Source: Bombus terrestris
Lineage: Eukaryota; Arthropoda; Insecta; Hymenoptera; Apidae
Direction: 5' to 3'
Assembly (NCBI RefSeq): GCF_910591885.1
Contig: NW_025963554.1
Location: 1,178,001-1,242,000, forward strand
DNA length: 64,000 nt
The position numbers and the translations under genes were made by a program. This document shows positions 46,541-60,419 of this stretch, piece by piece. Within the stretch, counting starts at the first letter, position 1. Each line of letters opens with the position of its first letter. The notes beneath the pieces were generated by a model. The model made no database searches and was not told the origin of the DNA. It was given only the letters and a program-made list of their open reading frames with translations.

Positions 46541-49500
46541 ACACGTTGTATAGTAATAGTATATAACGTTATACGTTATAGCGTAATGGTATATAACGAT
46601 ATACGTCAAAACGTAGTGCTATATAACGTTACACGTTGTATAGTAATAGTATACAATGTTATACGGTATATAGTAAAATTATGTAACGTCATACGTTATA
46701 ACGTAGTACTATATAACGTTGTACGTTATAACGTATACTATATAACGTTACACGTTGTATAGTGAAATTATGTAACGTCATACGTTATAACGTAGTACTA
46801 TATAACGTCATTCGTTATAACGAAGTATTATATAACGTTATACGTTATGACGAAATACTATATAACGTTATACGTTATAACGTAATAGTCTATAACGTCA
46901 TACGTTATAAGGTAATAGTATATAACGTCATACGTTATAACCTAATGCTATATAACGTTATACGTTGTATAGTGATAGTATATAATGTTACACGGTATAC
47001 AGTAATATTATGTAACGTCATACGTTATAACATAGTGCTATATATCGTTACACGTTGTATAGTAATAGTGTACAATGTTATACGTTATAGCGTAATGGTA
47101 TACAACGTTATACGTTATAGCGTAATGCAATAAAACGTTACACGTTGTATAGTAATAGTATATAACGTTATACGTTATAGCGTAATGGTATATAACGATA
47201 TACGTCAAAACGTAGTGCTATATAACGTTACACGTTGTATAGTCATAGTATACAATGTTATACGGTATATAGTAAAATTATGTAACGTCATTCGTTAAAC
47301 GAAGTACTATATAACGTAATACGTTATAAGGAAATACTATATAACGTTATACGTTATAAAGTAATGGTATATAACGATATACGTCAAAACGTAGTGCTAT
47401 ATAACGTTACACGTTGTATAGTAATAGTATACAATGTTATACGGTATATAGTAAAATTATGTAACGTCATACGTTATAACGTAGTACTATATAACGTTGT
47501 ACGTTATAACGTAATACTATATAAGGTAACACGTTGTATAGTAAAATTATGTAACGTCTTACGTTATAACGTAGTACTATATAACGTCATTCGTTATAAC
47601 GAAGTACTATATAACGTCATACGTTATAACGAAATACTATATAACGTTATACGTTATAACGTAATAGTACATAACGTCATACGTTATAACGTAATGCAAT
47701 TTAACGTTACACGTTGTATAGTGATAGTATATAATGTTGTACGGTATATAGTAATATTATGTAACGTCATACGTTATAACGTAATGGAATAAAATGTTAC
47801 ACGTTGTATAGTAATAGTATATAACGTTATACGTTATAGCGTAATGGTATATAACATTATACGTTATAACGTAGTGCTATATAACGTTACACGTTGCATA
47901 GTAATAGTATATAACGTTATACGTTATAGCGTAATGGTATACAACGTTATACGTTATAGCGTAATGCAATAAAACGTTACACGTTGTATAGTAATAGTAT
48001 ATAACGTTATACGTTATAGCGGAATGGTGTATAACGTTATACGTTATAACGTAGCGCTTTATGACATTGCACGTTGTATAGTAATAGTATACAGTGTTAT
48101 ACGGTATATAGTAAAATTATGTAACGTCATACGTTATAACGTAATGCAATAAAACGTTACACGTTGTATAGTAATAGTATATAACGTTATACGTTATAGC
48201 GTAATGGTATATAACGTTTTACGTTATAACGTAATAGTACATAACGTCATACGTTATAACGTAATGCAATATAACGTTACACGTTGTATAGTGATAGTAT
48301 ATAATGTTGTACGGTATACAGTAATATTATGTAACGTCATACGTTATAACGTAATGGAATAAGATGTTACACGTTGTATAGTAATAGTATATAACGTTAT
48401 ACGTTATAGCGTAATGGTATACAACGTTATACGTTATAGCGTAATGCAATAAAACGTTACACGTTGTATAGTAATAGTATATAACGTTATACGTTATAGC
48501 GGAATGGTGTATAACGTTATACGTTATAACGTAGCGCTTTATGACATTGCACGTTGTATAGTAATAGTATACAGTGTTATACGGTATATAGTAAAATTAT
48601 GTAACGTTATACGTTATAACGTAGTGCTATATAACGTTACACGTTGCATAGTAATAGTATATAACGATATACGTTATAGCGTAATGGTATACAACGTTAT
48701 ACGTTATAGCGTAATGCAATAAAACGTTACACGTTGTATAGTAATAGTATATAACGTTATACGTTATAGCGTAATGGTATACAACGTTATACGTTATAGC
48801 GTAATGCAATAAAACGTTGCACGTTGTATAGTAATAGTATATAACGTTATACGTTATAGCGGAATGGTGTATAACGTTATACGTTATAACGTAGCGCTTT
48901 ATGACATTGCACGTTGTATAGTAATAGTATACAGTGTTATACGGTATATAGTAAAATTATGTAACGTCATACGTTATAACGTAATGCAATAAAACGTTAC
49001 ACGTTGTATAGTAATAGTATATAACGTAACACGTTGTATAGTAAAATTATGTAACGTCTTACGTTATAACGTAGTACTATATAACGTCATTCGTTATAAC
49101 GAAGTACTATATAACGTTATACGTTATAACGAAATACTATATAACGTTATACGTTATAACGTAATAGTATATAACGTCATACGTTATAACGTAATGCAAT
49201 ATAACGTTATACGTTGTATAGTGATAGTATATATTGTTACACGGTATATAGTAATATATTGTAACGTCATACGTTATAACGCAGTACTGTATAACGTCAT
49301 TCGTTTTAGCGAAGTACTATATAACGTAATACGTTATAACGAAATACTATATAACGTTATACGTTATAAAGTAATGGTATATAACGTCATACGTTATAAC
49401 CTAATGCAATATAACGTTACACATTGTATAGTAATAGTATATTACGTTATACGTTATAGCGTAATGGTATATAACGTTATACGTTATAACGTAGTGCTAT

Positions 49501-52500
49501 ATAACGTTACACATTGTATAGTAATAGTATACAATGTTATACGGTATATAGTAATATAGTGTAACGTCATACGTTATAAGGTAATAGTATATAACGTCAT
49601 ACGTTATAACGTAGTGCTTTATAACATTGCACGTTGTATAGTAATAGTACACAATGTTATACGGTATATAGTAAAATTATGTAACGTCATACGTTATAAC
49701 GTAGTACTATATAACGTTGTACGTTATAACGTAATACTATATAACGTTACCCGTTGTATAGTAATAGTATATAACGTCATACGTTATAAGGTAATAGTAT
49801 ATAACGTCATACGTTATAACGTAATGCAATATAACGTTATACGTTGTATAGTGATAGTATATAATGTTACACGGTATATAGTAATATTATGTAACGTCAT
49901 ACGTTATAACGCAGTACTGTATAACGTCATTCGTTATAACGAAGTACTATATAACGTAATACGTTATAACGAAATACTATAAAACGTTATACATTATAAA
50001 GTAATGGTATATAACGTCATACGCTTTAACCTAATGCAATATAACGTTACACGTTGTATAGTAATAGTATATAACGTTATACGTTATAGCGTAGTGGTAT
50101 ATAACGTTATACGTTGTATAGTGATAGTATATAATGTTACACGGTATATAGTAATATTATGTAACGTCATACGTTATAACGCAGTACTGTATAACGTCAT
50201 TCGTTATAACGAAGTACTATGTAACGTAATACGTTATAACGAAATACTATATAACGTTATACGTTATAAAGTAATGGTATATAACGATATACGTCAAAAC
50301 GTAGTGCTATATAACTTTACACGTTGTATAGTAATAGTATACAATGTTATACGGTATATAGTAAAATTATGTAACGTCATACGTTATAACGTAGTACTAT
50401 ATAACGTTGTACGTTATAACGTAATACTATATAACGTAACACGTTGTATAGTAAAATTATGTAACGTCTTACGTTATAACGTAGTACTATATAACGTCAT
50501 TCGTTATAACGAAGTACTATATAACGTTATACGTTATAACGAAATACTATATAACGTTATACGTTATAACGTAATAGTATATAACGTCATACGTTATAAC
50601 GTAATGCAATATAACGTTATACGTTGTATAGTGATAGTATATAATGTTACACGGTATATAGTAATATTATGTAACGTCATAAGTTATAACGCAGTACTGT
50701 ATAACGTCATTCGTTATAACGAAGTACTATATAACGTAATACGTTATAACGAAATACTATATAACGATATACGTTATGAAGTAATGGTATATAACGTCAT
50801 ACGTTATAACCTAATGCAATATAACGTTACACGTTGTATAGTGATAGTATATAATGTTACACGGTATATAGTAATATTATGTAACGTCATACGTTATAAC
50901 GCAGTACTGTATAACGTTATACGTTATAACGAAATACTATATAACGTTATACGTTATAACGTAATAGTATAAAACGTCATACGTTATAACGTAATGCAAT
51001 ATAACGTTACACGTTGTATAGTGATAGTATATAATGTTATACGGTATATAGTAAAATTATGTAACGTCATACGTTATAACGTAGTACTATATAACGTTGT
51101 ACGTTATTACGTAATACTATATAACGTTACACGTTGTATAGTAAAATTATGTAACGTCATACGTTATAACGTAGTACTATATAACGTCATTCGTTATAAC
51201 GAAGTACTATATAACGTTATACGTTATAAGGAAATACTATATAACGTTAGCCGTTATATAATAATAGTATATAACGTTATACGTTATAGCGTAATGGTAT
51301 ATAACGTTATACGTTATAACGTAGTGCTATATAACGTTACACGTTGTATAGTAATAGTATACAATGTTATACGGTATATAGTTATATTATGTAACGTCAT
51401 ACGTTATAAGGTAATAGTATATAACGTCATACGTTATAAAGTAATGCAATATAATGTTATACGTTGTATAGTAATATTATATAATGTTACACGGTATATA
51501 GTAATATTATGTAACGTCCTACGTTATAACGTAATAGTATATAACGTTAGACGTTATATAATAATATTATATAACGTTATACATTATAGCGTAATGGTAT
51601 ATAACGTTATACGTTATAACGTAGTGCTATATAACGTTACACGTTGTATAGTAATAGTATATAGCGTTATACGTTATAGCGTAATGGTATACAACGTTAT
51701 ACGTTATAGCGTAATGCAATAAAACGTTACACGTTGTATAGCAATAGTATATAACGTTATACGTTATAGCGTAATGGTATACAACGTTATACGTTATAGC
51801 GTAATGCAATAAAACGTTACACGTTGAATAGTAATAGTATATAACGTTATACGATATAGCGTAATAGTATATAACGTTATACGTTATAACGTAGTGCTAT
51901 ATAACGTTACACGTTTTATAGTAATAGTATACAATGTTATACGTTATATAGTAAAATTATGTAACGTCATACGTTATAACGTAATGCAATAAAACGTTAC
52001 ACGTTGTATAGTAATAGTATATAACGTTATACGTTATAGCGTAATGGTATATAACGTTATACATTATAACGTAGCGCTTTATATCATTGCACGTTGTATA
52101 GTAATAGTATACAGTGTTATACGGTATATAGTAAAATTATGTAACGTCATACGTTATAACGTAATGCAATAAAACGTTACACGTTGTATAGTAATAGTAT
52201 ATAACGTTATACGTTATAGCGTAATGGTATATAACGTTATAGGTTATAACGTATTGCTATATAACGTTACACGTTGTATAGTAATAGTATATTGCGTTAT
52301 ACGTTATAGCGTAATGGTATACAACGTTATACGTTACAGCGTAATGCAATAAAACGTTACACGGTGAATAGTAATAGTATATAACGTTATACGATATAGC
52401 GTAATAGTATATAACGTTATACGTTATAACGTAGTACTATATATCGTCATTCGTTATAACGAAGTACTATATAACGTTATACGTTATAGCGAAATACTAT

Positions 52501-55500
52501 ATAACGTTATACGTTATAACGTAATAGTATATAACGTCATACGTTATAACTTAATTCTATATAATGTAACACGTTGTATAGTAAAATTATGTAACGTCTT
52601 ACGTTATCACGTAGTACTATATAACGTCATTCGTTATAACGAAGTACTATATAACGTCATACGTTATAACGTAATACTATATAACGTTATACGTTATAAC
52701 GAAATACTATATAACGTTATACGTTATAACGTAATGCAATATAACGTTATACGTTGTATAGTGATAGTATATAATGTTACACGGTATATAGTAATATTAT
52801 GTAACGTCATACGTTATAACGTAGTGCTGTATATCATTACACGTTGTATAGTAATAGTACACAATGTTATCCGGTATATAGTAATATTATGTAACGTCAT
52901 ACGTTATAACGTAGTGCTATATATCATTACACGTTGTATAGTAATAGTACACAATGTTATCCGGTATATAGTAATATTATGTAACGTCATACGTTATAAC
53001 GTAGTGCTATATATCATTACACGTTGTATATATATATTATACAATGTTATACGGTATATAGTAATATTATGTAACGTCATACGTTATAAGGTAATAGTAT
53101 ACAACGTCATACGTTATAACGTAGTGCTATATATTATTACACGTTGTATAGTAATATTATACAATGTTATACGGTATATAGTAATATTATGTAACGTAAT
53201 ACGTTATAAGGTAATAGTATACAACGTCATACGTCATAACGTAATGCAATATAACGTTATACGTTGTATAGTGATAATATATAATGTTACACGGTATATA
53301 GTAATATTATGTAACGTCATACGTTATAACGTAGTGCTGTATATCATTACACGTTGTATAGTAATAGTATACAATGTTATACGGTATATAGTAATATTAT
53401 GTAACGTCATACGTTATAAGGTAATAGTATATAACGTCATACGTTATAACGTAATGCAATATAACGTTATACGTTGTATAGTGATAGTATATAATTTTAC
53501 ACGGTATATAGTAATATTATGTAACGTCATACGTTATAACGTAGTACTATATAACGTCATCCGTTATAACGAAGTACTATATAACGTTATACGTTATAAC
53601 GAAATACTGTATAACGTTATACGTTATAACGTAATAGTATATAACGTCATACGTTATAACTTAATGCAATATAACGTTACACTTTGTATAGTGATAGTAT
53701 ATAATGTTATACGGTATATAGTAATATTATGTAACGTCATACGTTATAACGTAATGCAATAAAACGTTACACGTTGTATAGTAATAGTATATAACGTTAT
53801 AACTATTACTATACAACATTACTATAACTACACGTTGTATAGTAATAGTATATAACGTTATACGTTATAGCGTAATGGTATATAACGTTATATGTTATAA
53901 CGTAGTGCTATATAACGTTACACGTTGTATAGTAATAGTATATATCGTTATACGTTATAGCGTAATGGTATATAACGTTATACGTCAAAACGTAGTGCTA
54001 TATAACGTTACACGTTGTATAGTAATAGTATACAATGTTATACGGTATATAGTAAAATTATGTAACGTCATACGTTATAACGTAGTACTATATAACGTTG
54101 TACGTTATGACGTATACTATATAACGTTACATGTTGTATAGTGAAATTATGTAACGTCATACGTTATAACGTAGTACTATATAACGTCATTCGTTATAAC
54201 GAAGTATTATATAACGTTATACGTTATGACGAAATACTATATAACGTTATACGTTATAACGTAATAGTCTATAACGTCATACGTTATAAGGTAATAGTAT
54301 ATAACGTCATACGTTATAACCTAATGCTATATAACGTTATACGTTGTATAGTGATAGTATATAATGTTACACGGTATACAGTAATATTATGTAACGTCAT
54401 ACGTTATAACATAGTGCTATATATCGTTACACGTTGTATAGTAATAGTGTACAATGTTATACGTTATAGCGTAATGGTATACAACGTTATACGTTATAGC
54501 GTAATGCAATAAAACGTTACACGTTGTATAGTAATAGTATATAACGTTATACGTTTTAGCGTAATGGTATATAACGATATACGTCAAAACGTAGTGCTAT
54601 ATAACGTTACACGTTGTATAGTAATAGTATACAATGTTATACGGTATATAGTAAAATTATGTAACGTCATACGTTATAACGTAGTACTATATAACGTTGT
54701 ACGTTATAACGTAATACTATATAAGGTAACACGTTGTATAGTAAAATTATGTAACGTCTTACGTTATAACGTAGTACTATATAACGTCATTCGTTATAAC
54801 GAAGTACTATATAACGTTATACGTTATAGCGTAATGGTATATAACGTTTTACGTTATAACGTAATAGTACATAACGTCATACGTTATAACGTAATGCAAT
54901 ATAACGTTACACGTTGTATAGTGATAGTATATAATGTAGTACGGTATACAGTAATATTATGTAACGTCATACGTTATAACGTAATGGAATAAAATGTTAC
55001 ACGTTGTATAGTAATAGTATATAACGTTATACGTTATAGCGTAATAGTATATAACGTTATACGTTATAACGTAGTGCTATATAACGTTACACTTTGCATA
55101 GTAATAGTATATAACGATATACGTTATAGCGTAATGGTATACAACGTTATAGGTTATAACGTATTGCTATATAACGTTACACGTTGTATAGTAATAGTAT
55201 ATTGCGTTATACGTTATAGCGTAATGGTATACAACGTTATACGTTATAGCGTAATGCAATAAAACGTTACACGTTGTATAGTAATAGTATATAACGTTAT
55301 ACGTTATAGCGTAATGGTATACAACGTTATACGTTATAGCGTAATGCAATAAAACGTTACACGTTGAATAGTAATAGTATATAACGTTATACGATATAGC
55401 GTAATAGTATATAACGTTATACGTTATAACGTAGTACTATATATCGTCATTCGTTATAACGAAGTACTGTATAACGTTATACGTTATAACGAAATACTAT

Positions 55501-58500
55501 ATAACGTTATACGTTATAACGTAATAGTATATAACGTCATACGTTATAACTTAATTCTATATAATGTAACACGTTGTATAGTAAAATTATGTAACGTCTT
55601 ACGTTATCACGTAGTACTATATAACGTCATTCGTTATAACGAAGTACTATATAACGTCATACGTTATAACGTAATACTATATAACGTTATACGTTATAAC
55701 GAAATACTATATAACGTTATACGTTATAACGTAATGCAATATAACGTTATACGTTGTATAGTGATAGTATATAATGTTACACGGTATATAGTAATATTAT
55801 GTAACGTCATACGTTATAACGTAATAGTATATAACGTCATACGTTATAACTTAATGCAATATAACGTTACACTTTGTATAGTGATAGTATATAATGTTAT
55901 ACGGTATATAGTAATATTATGTAACGTCATACGTTATAACGTAATGCAATAAAACGTTACACGTTGTATAGTAATAGTATATAACGTTATAACTATTACT
56001 ATACAACATTACTATAACTACACGTTGTATAGTAATAGTATATAACGTTATACGTTATAGCGTAATGGTATATAACGTTATATGTTATAACGTAGTGCTA
56101 TATAACGTTACACGTTGTATAGTAATAGTATATATCGTTATTAGTTATAGCGTAATGGTATATAACGTTATACGTCAAAACGTAGTGCTATATAACGTTA
56201 CACGTTGTATAGTAATAGTATACAATGTTATACGGTATATAGTAAAATTATGTAACGACATACGTTATAACGTAGTACTATATAACGTTGTACGTTATGA
56301 CGTATACTATATAACGTTACATGTTGTATAGTGAAATTATGTAACGTCATACGTTATAACGTAGTACTATATAACGTCATTCGTTATAACGAAGTATTAT
56401 ATAACGTTATACGTTATGACGAAATACTATATAACGTTATACGTTGTAACGTAATAGTCTATAACGTCATACGTTATAAGGTAATAGTATATAACGTCAT
56501 ACGTTATAACCTAATGCTATATAACGTTATACGTTGTATAGTGATAGTATATAATGTTACACGGTATACAGTAATATTATGTAACGTCATACGTTATAAC
56601 ATAGTGCTATATATCGTTACACGTTGTATAGTAATAGTGTACAATGTTATACGTTATAGCGTAATGGTATACAACGTTATACGTTATAGCGTAATGCAAT
56701 AAAACGTTACACGTTGTATAGTAATAGTATATAACGTTATACGTTATAGCGTAATGGTATATAACGATATACGTCAAAACGTAGTGCTATATAACGTTAC
56801 ACGTTGTATAGTCATAGTATACAATGTTATACGGTATATAGTAAAATTATGTAACGTCATTCGTTAAACGAAGTACTATATAACGTAATACGTTATAAGG
56901 AAACACTATATAACGTTATACGTTATAAAGTAATGGTATATAACGATATACGTCAAAACGTAGTGCTATATAACGTTACACGTTGTATAGTAATAGTATA
57001 CAATGTTATACGGTATATAGTAAAATTATGTAACGTCATACGTTATAACGTAATACTATATAAGGTAACACGTTGTATAGTAAAATTATGTAACGTCTTA
57101 CGTTATAACGTAGTACTATATAACGTCATTCGTTATAACGAAGTACTATATAACGTTATACGTTATAGCGTAATGGTATATAACGTTATATGTTATAACG
57201 TAGTGCTATATAACGTTACACGTTGTATAGTAATAGTATATAACGTTATACGTTATAGCGTAATGGTATATAACGTTATACGTTATAACGTAGTGCTATA
57301 TAACGTTACACGTTGCATAGTAATAGTATATAACGATATACGTTATAGCGTAATGGTATACAACGTTATACGTTATAGCGTAATGCAATAAAACGTTACA
57401 CGTTGTATAGTAATAGTATATAACGTTATACGTTATAGCGTAATGGTATACAACGTTATACGTTATAGCGTAATGCAATAAAACGTTGCACGTTGTATAG
57501 TAATAGTATATAACGTTATACGTTACAGCGGAATGGTGTATAACGTTATACGTTATAACGTAGCGCTTTATGACATTGCACGTTGTATAGTAATAGTATA
57601 CAGTGTTATACGGTATATAGTAAAATTATGTAACGTCATACGTTATAACGTAATGCAATAAAACGTTACACGTTGTATAGTAATAGTATATAACGTAACA
57701 CGTTGTATAGTAAAATTATGTAATGTCTTACGTTATAACGTAGTACTATATAACGTCATTCGTTATAACGAAGTACTATATAACGTTATACGTTATAACG
57801 AAATACTATATAACGTTATACGTTATAACGTAATAGTATATAACGTCATACGTTATAACGTAATGCAATATAACGTTATACGTTGTATAGTGATAGTATA
57901 TATTGTTACACGGTATATAGTAATATTATGTAACGTCATACGTTAAAACGCAGTACTGTATAACGTCATTCGTTATAACGAAGTACTATATAACGTAATA
58001 CGTTATAACGAAATACTATAAAACGTTATACGTTATAAAGTAATGGTATATAACGTCATACGCTTTAACCTAATGCAATATAACGTTACACGTTGTATAG
58101 TAATAGTATATAACGTTATACGTTATAGCGTAATGGTATATAACGTTATACGTTATAACGTAGTGCTATATAACGTTACACATTGTATAGTAATAGTATA
58201 CAATGTTATACGGTATATAGTAATATAGTGTAACGTCATACGTTATAAGGTAATAGTATATAACGTCATACGTTATAACCTAATGCAATATAACGTTACA
58301 CGTTGTATAGTGATAGTATATAATGTTACACGGTATATAGTAATATTATGTAACGTCTTACGTTATAACGTAGTACTATATAACGTCACTCGTTATAACG
58401 AAGTACTATATAACGTTATACGTTATAACGAAATACTATATAACGTTGTACGTTGTATAGTGATAGTATATAATGTTACACGGTATATAGTAATATTATG

Positions 58501-60419
58501 TAACGTCATACGTTATAACGCAGTACTGTATAACGTCATTCGTTATAACGACGTACTATGTAACGTAATACGTTATAACGAAATACTATATAACGTTATA
58601 CGTTATAAAGTAATGGTATATAACGATATACGTCAAAACGTAGTGCTATATAACTTTACACGTTGTATAGTAATAGCATACAATGTTATACGGTATATAG
58701 TAAAATTATGTAACGTCATACGTTATAACGTAGTACTATATAACGTTGTACGTTATAACGTAATACTATATAACGTAACACGTTGTATAGTAAAATTATG
58801 TAACGTCTTACGTTATAACGTAGTACTATATAACGTCATTCGTTATAACGAAGTACTATATAACGTTATACGTTATAACGAAATACTATATAACGTTATA
58901 CGTTATAACGTAATAGTATATAACGTCATACGTTATAACGTAATGCAATATAACATTATACGTTGTATAGTGATAGTATATAATGTTACACGGTATATAG
59001 TAATATTATGTAACGTCATACGTTATAACGCAGTACTGTATAACGTCATTCGTTATAACGAAGTACTATATAACGTAATACGTTATAACGAAATACTATA
59101 TAACGATATACGTTATAAAGTAATGGTATATAACGTCATACGTTATAACCTACTGCAATATAACGTTACACGTTGTATAGTGATAGTATATAATGTTACA
59201 CGGTATATAGTAATATTATGCAACGTCATACGTTATAACGCTGTACTGTATAACGTCATTCGTTATAACGAAGTACTATATAACGTAATACGTTATAACG
59301 AAATACTATAAAACGTTATATGTTATAAAGTAATGGTATTTAACGTCATACGCTTTAACCTAATGCAATATAACGTTACACGTTGTATAGTAATAGTATA
59401 TAACGTTATACGTTATAGCGTAATGGTATATAACGTTATACGTTATAACGTAATGCAATATAACGTTATACGTTGTATAGTGATAGTATATAATGTTACA
59501 CGGTACATAGTAATATTATGTAACGTCATACGTTATAACGCAGTACTGTATAACGTCATTCGTTATAACGAAGTACTATGTAACGTAATACGTTATAACG
59601 AAATACTATATAACGTTATACGTTATAAAGTAATGGTATATACCGATATACGTCAAAACGTAGTGCTATATAACTTTACACGTTGTATAGTAATAGTATA
59701 CAATGTTATACGGTATATAGTAAAATTATGTAACGTCATACGTTATAACGTAGTACTATATAACGTTGTACGTTATAACGTAATACTATATAACGTAACA
59801 CGTTGTATAGTAAAATTATGTAACGTCATACGTTATAACGCAGTACTGTATAACGTCATTCGTTATAACGAAGTACTATATAACGTAATACGTTATAACG
59901 AAATACTATAAAACGTTATAGGTTATAAAGTAATGGTATATAGCGTCATACGCTTTAACCTAATGCAATATAACGTTATACGTTGTATAGTGATAGTATA
60001 TAATGTTACACGGAATATAGTAATATTATGTAACGTCATACGTTATAACGTAGTGCTATATATCATTACACGTTGTATACATATATTATACAATGTTATC
60101 CGGTATATAGTAATATTATGTAACGTCATACGTTATAACGTAGTGCTATATATCATTACACGTTGTATAGTAATAGTACACAATGTTATCCGGTATATAG
60201 TAATGTTATGTAACGTCATACGTTATAACGTATTGCTGTATATCATTACACGTTGTATAGTAATAGTATACAATGTTATACGGTATATAGTAATATTATG
60301 TAACGTCATACGTTACAACGTAGTACTATATAACGTCATTCGTTATAACGAAGTACTATATAACGTTATACGTTATAACGAAAGACTATATAACGTTATA
60401 CGTTATAACGTAATAGTAT
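46541..60419. repeat. Array zone 4, different unit mix, few inverted units
   Basis: Units with TATAGCGTAATGGTAT, CGTCAAAACGTAGTGC, GCAATAAAACGTTACACG and TTCGTTATAACGAAG predominate, and the 90-bp trimer is much rarer than in zones 1-3. Only two inverted units occur (53799 and 55989). Stop-creating AATAAAACG units are frequent, so open stretches are short. Internal copies are plain: the block after the inverted unit at 46510 recurs after 53799 and again after 55989, carrying the same one-base deletions. Parts of 48.6-50.9 kb recur at 57.3-59.9 kb. Units remain highly regular right up to the array edge. Confidence 0.8.

Larger units (their letters stand above)
1..60419. repeat. Giant 30-bp AT-rich satellite array
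   Basis: The whole stretch is head-to-tail copies of a 30-bp unit, about 2,000 of them, running off the left end of the window. A typical unit is two related 15-mers, TATAACGTTATACGT and TATAACGTAATAGTA, so the ancestral period is probably 15 bp. About a dozen variant units recur; common markers are CATTCGTTATAACGAAG, ACACGTTGTATAG, ATACGGTATATAG and CGTAATGCAATAT. Three variants often form a 90-bp trimer. G+C in the core unit is 7 of 30, yet three CpGs occur per unit. No unrelated sequence, transposon or gene interrupts the array. Such arrays are usually centromeric or heterochromatic in animals, but nothing in the sequence proves the location. Confidence 0.98.

Noticed and set aside
1..60419. 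Dozens of long open reading frames on the plus strand (up to 852 codons) made of 10-residue repeats
   Set aside because: They follow from a 30-bp period whose one frame happens to lack stops. They share the array sequence exactly, start and stop at repeat variants, and look like no known protein family.
1..60419. CRISPR array
   Set aside because: Units are contiguous with no unique spacers, the repeat variants are interspersed, no cas gene is present, and the flank is a eukaryotic retrotransposon.
1..60419. Assembly artefact made by repeating one read
   Set aside because: Copies differ by scattered substitutions, by whole-unit gains and losses and by shared deletions. The array is a plausible real locus, though exact copy number in a 60-kb satellite should be treated with caution.
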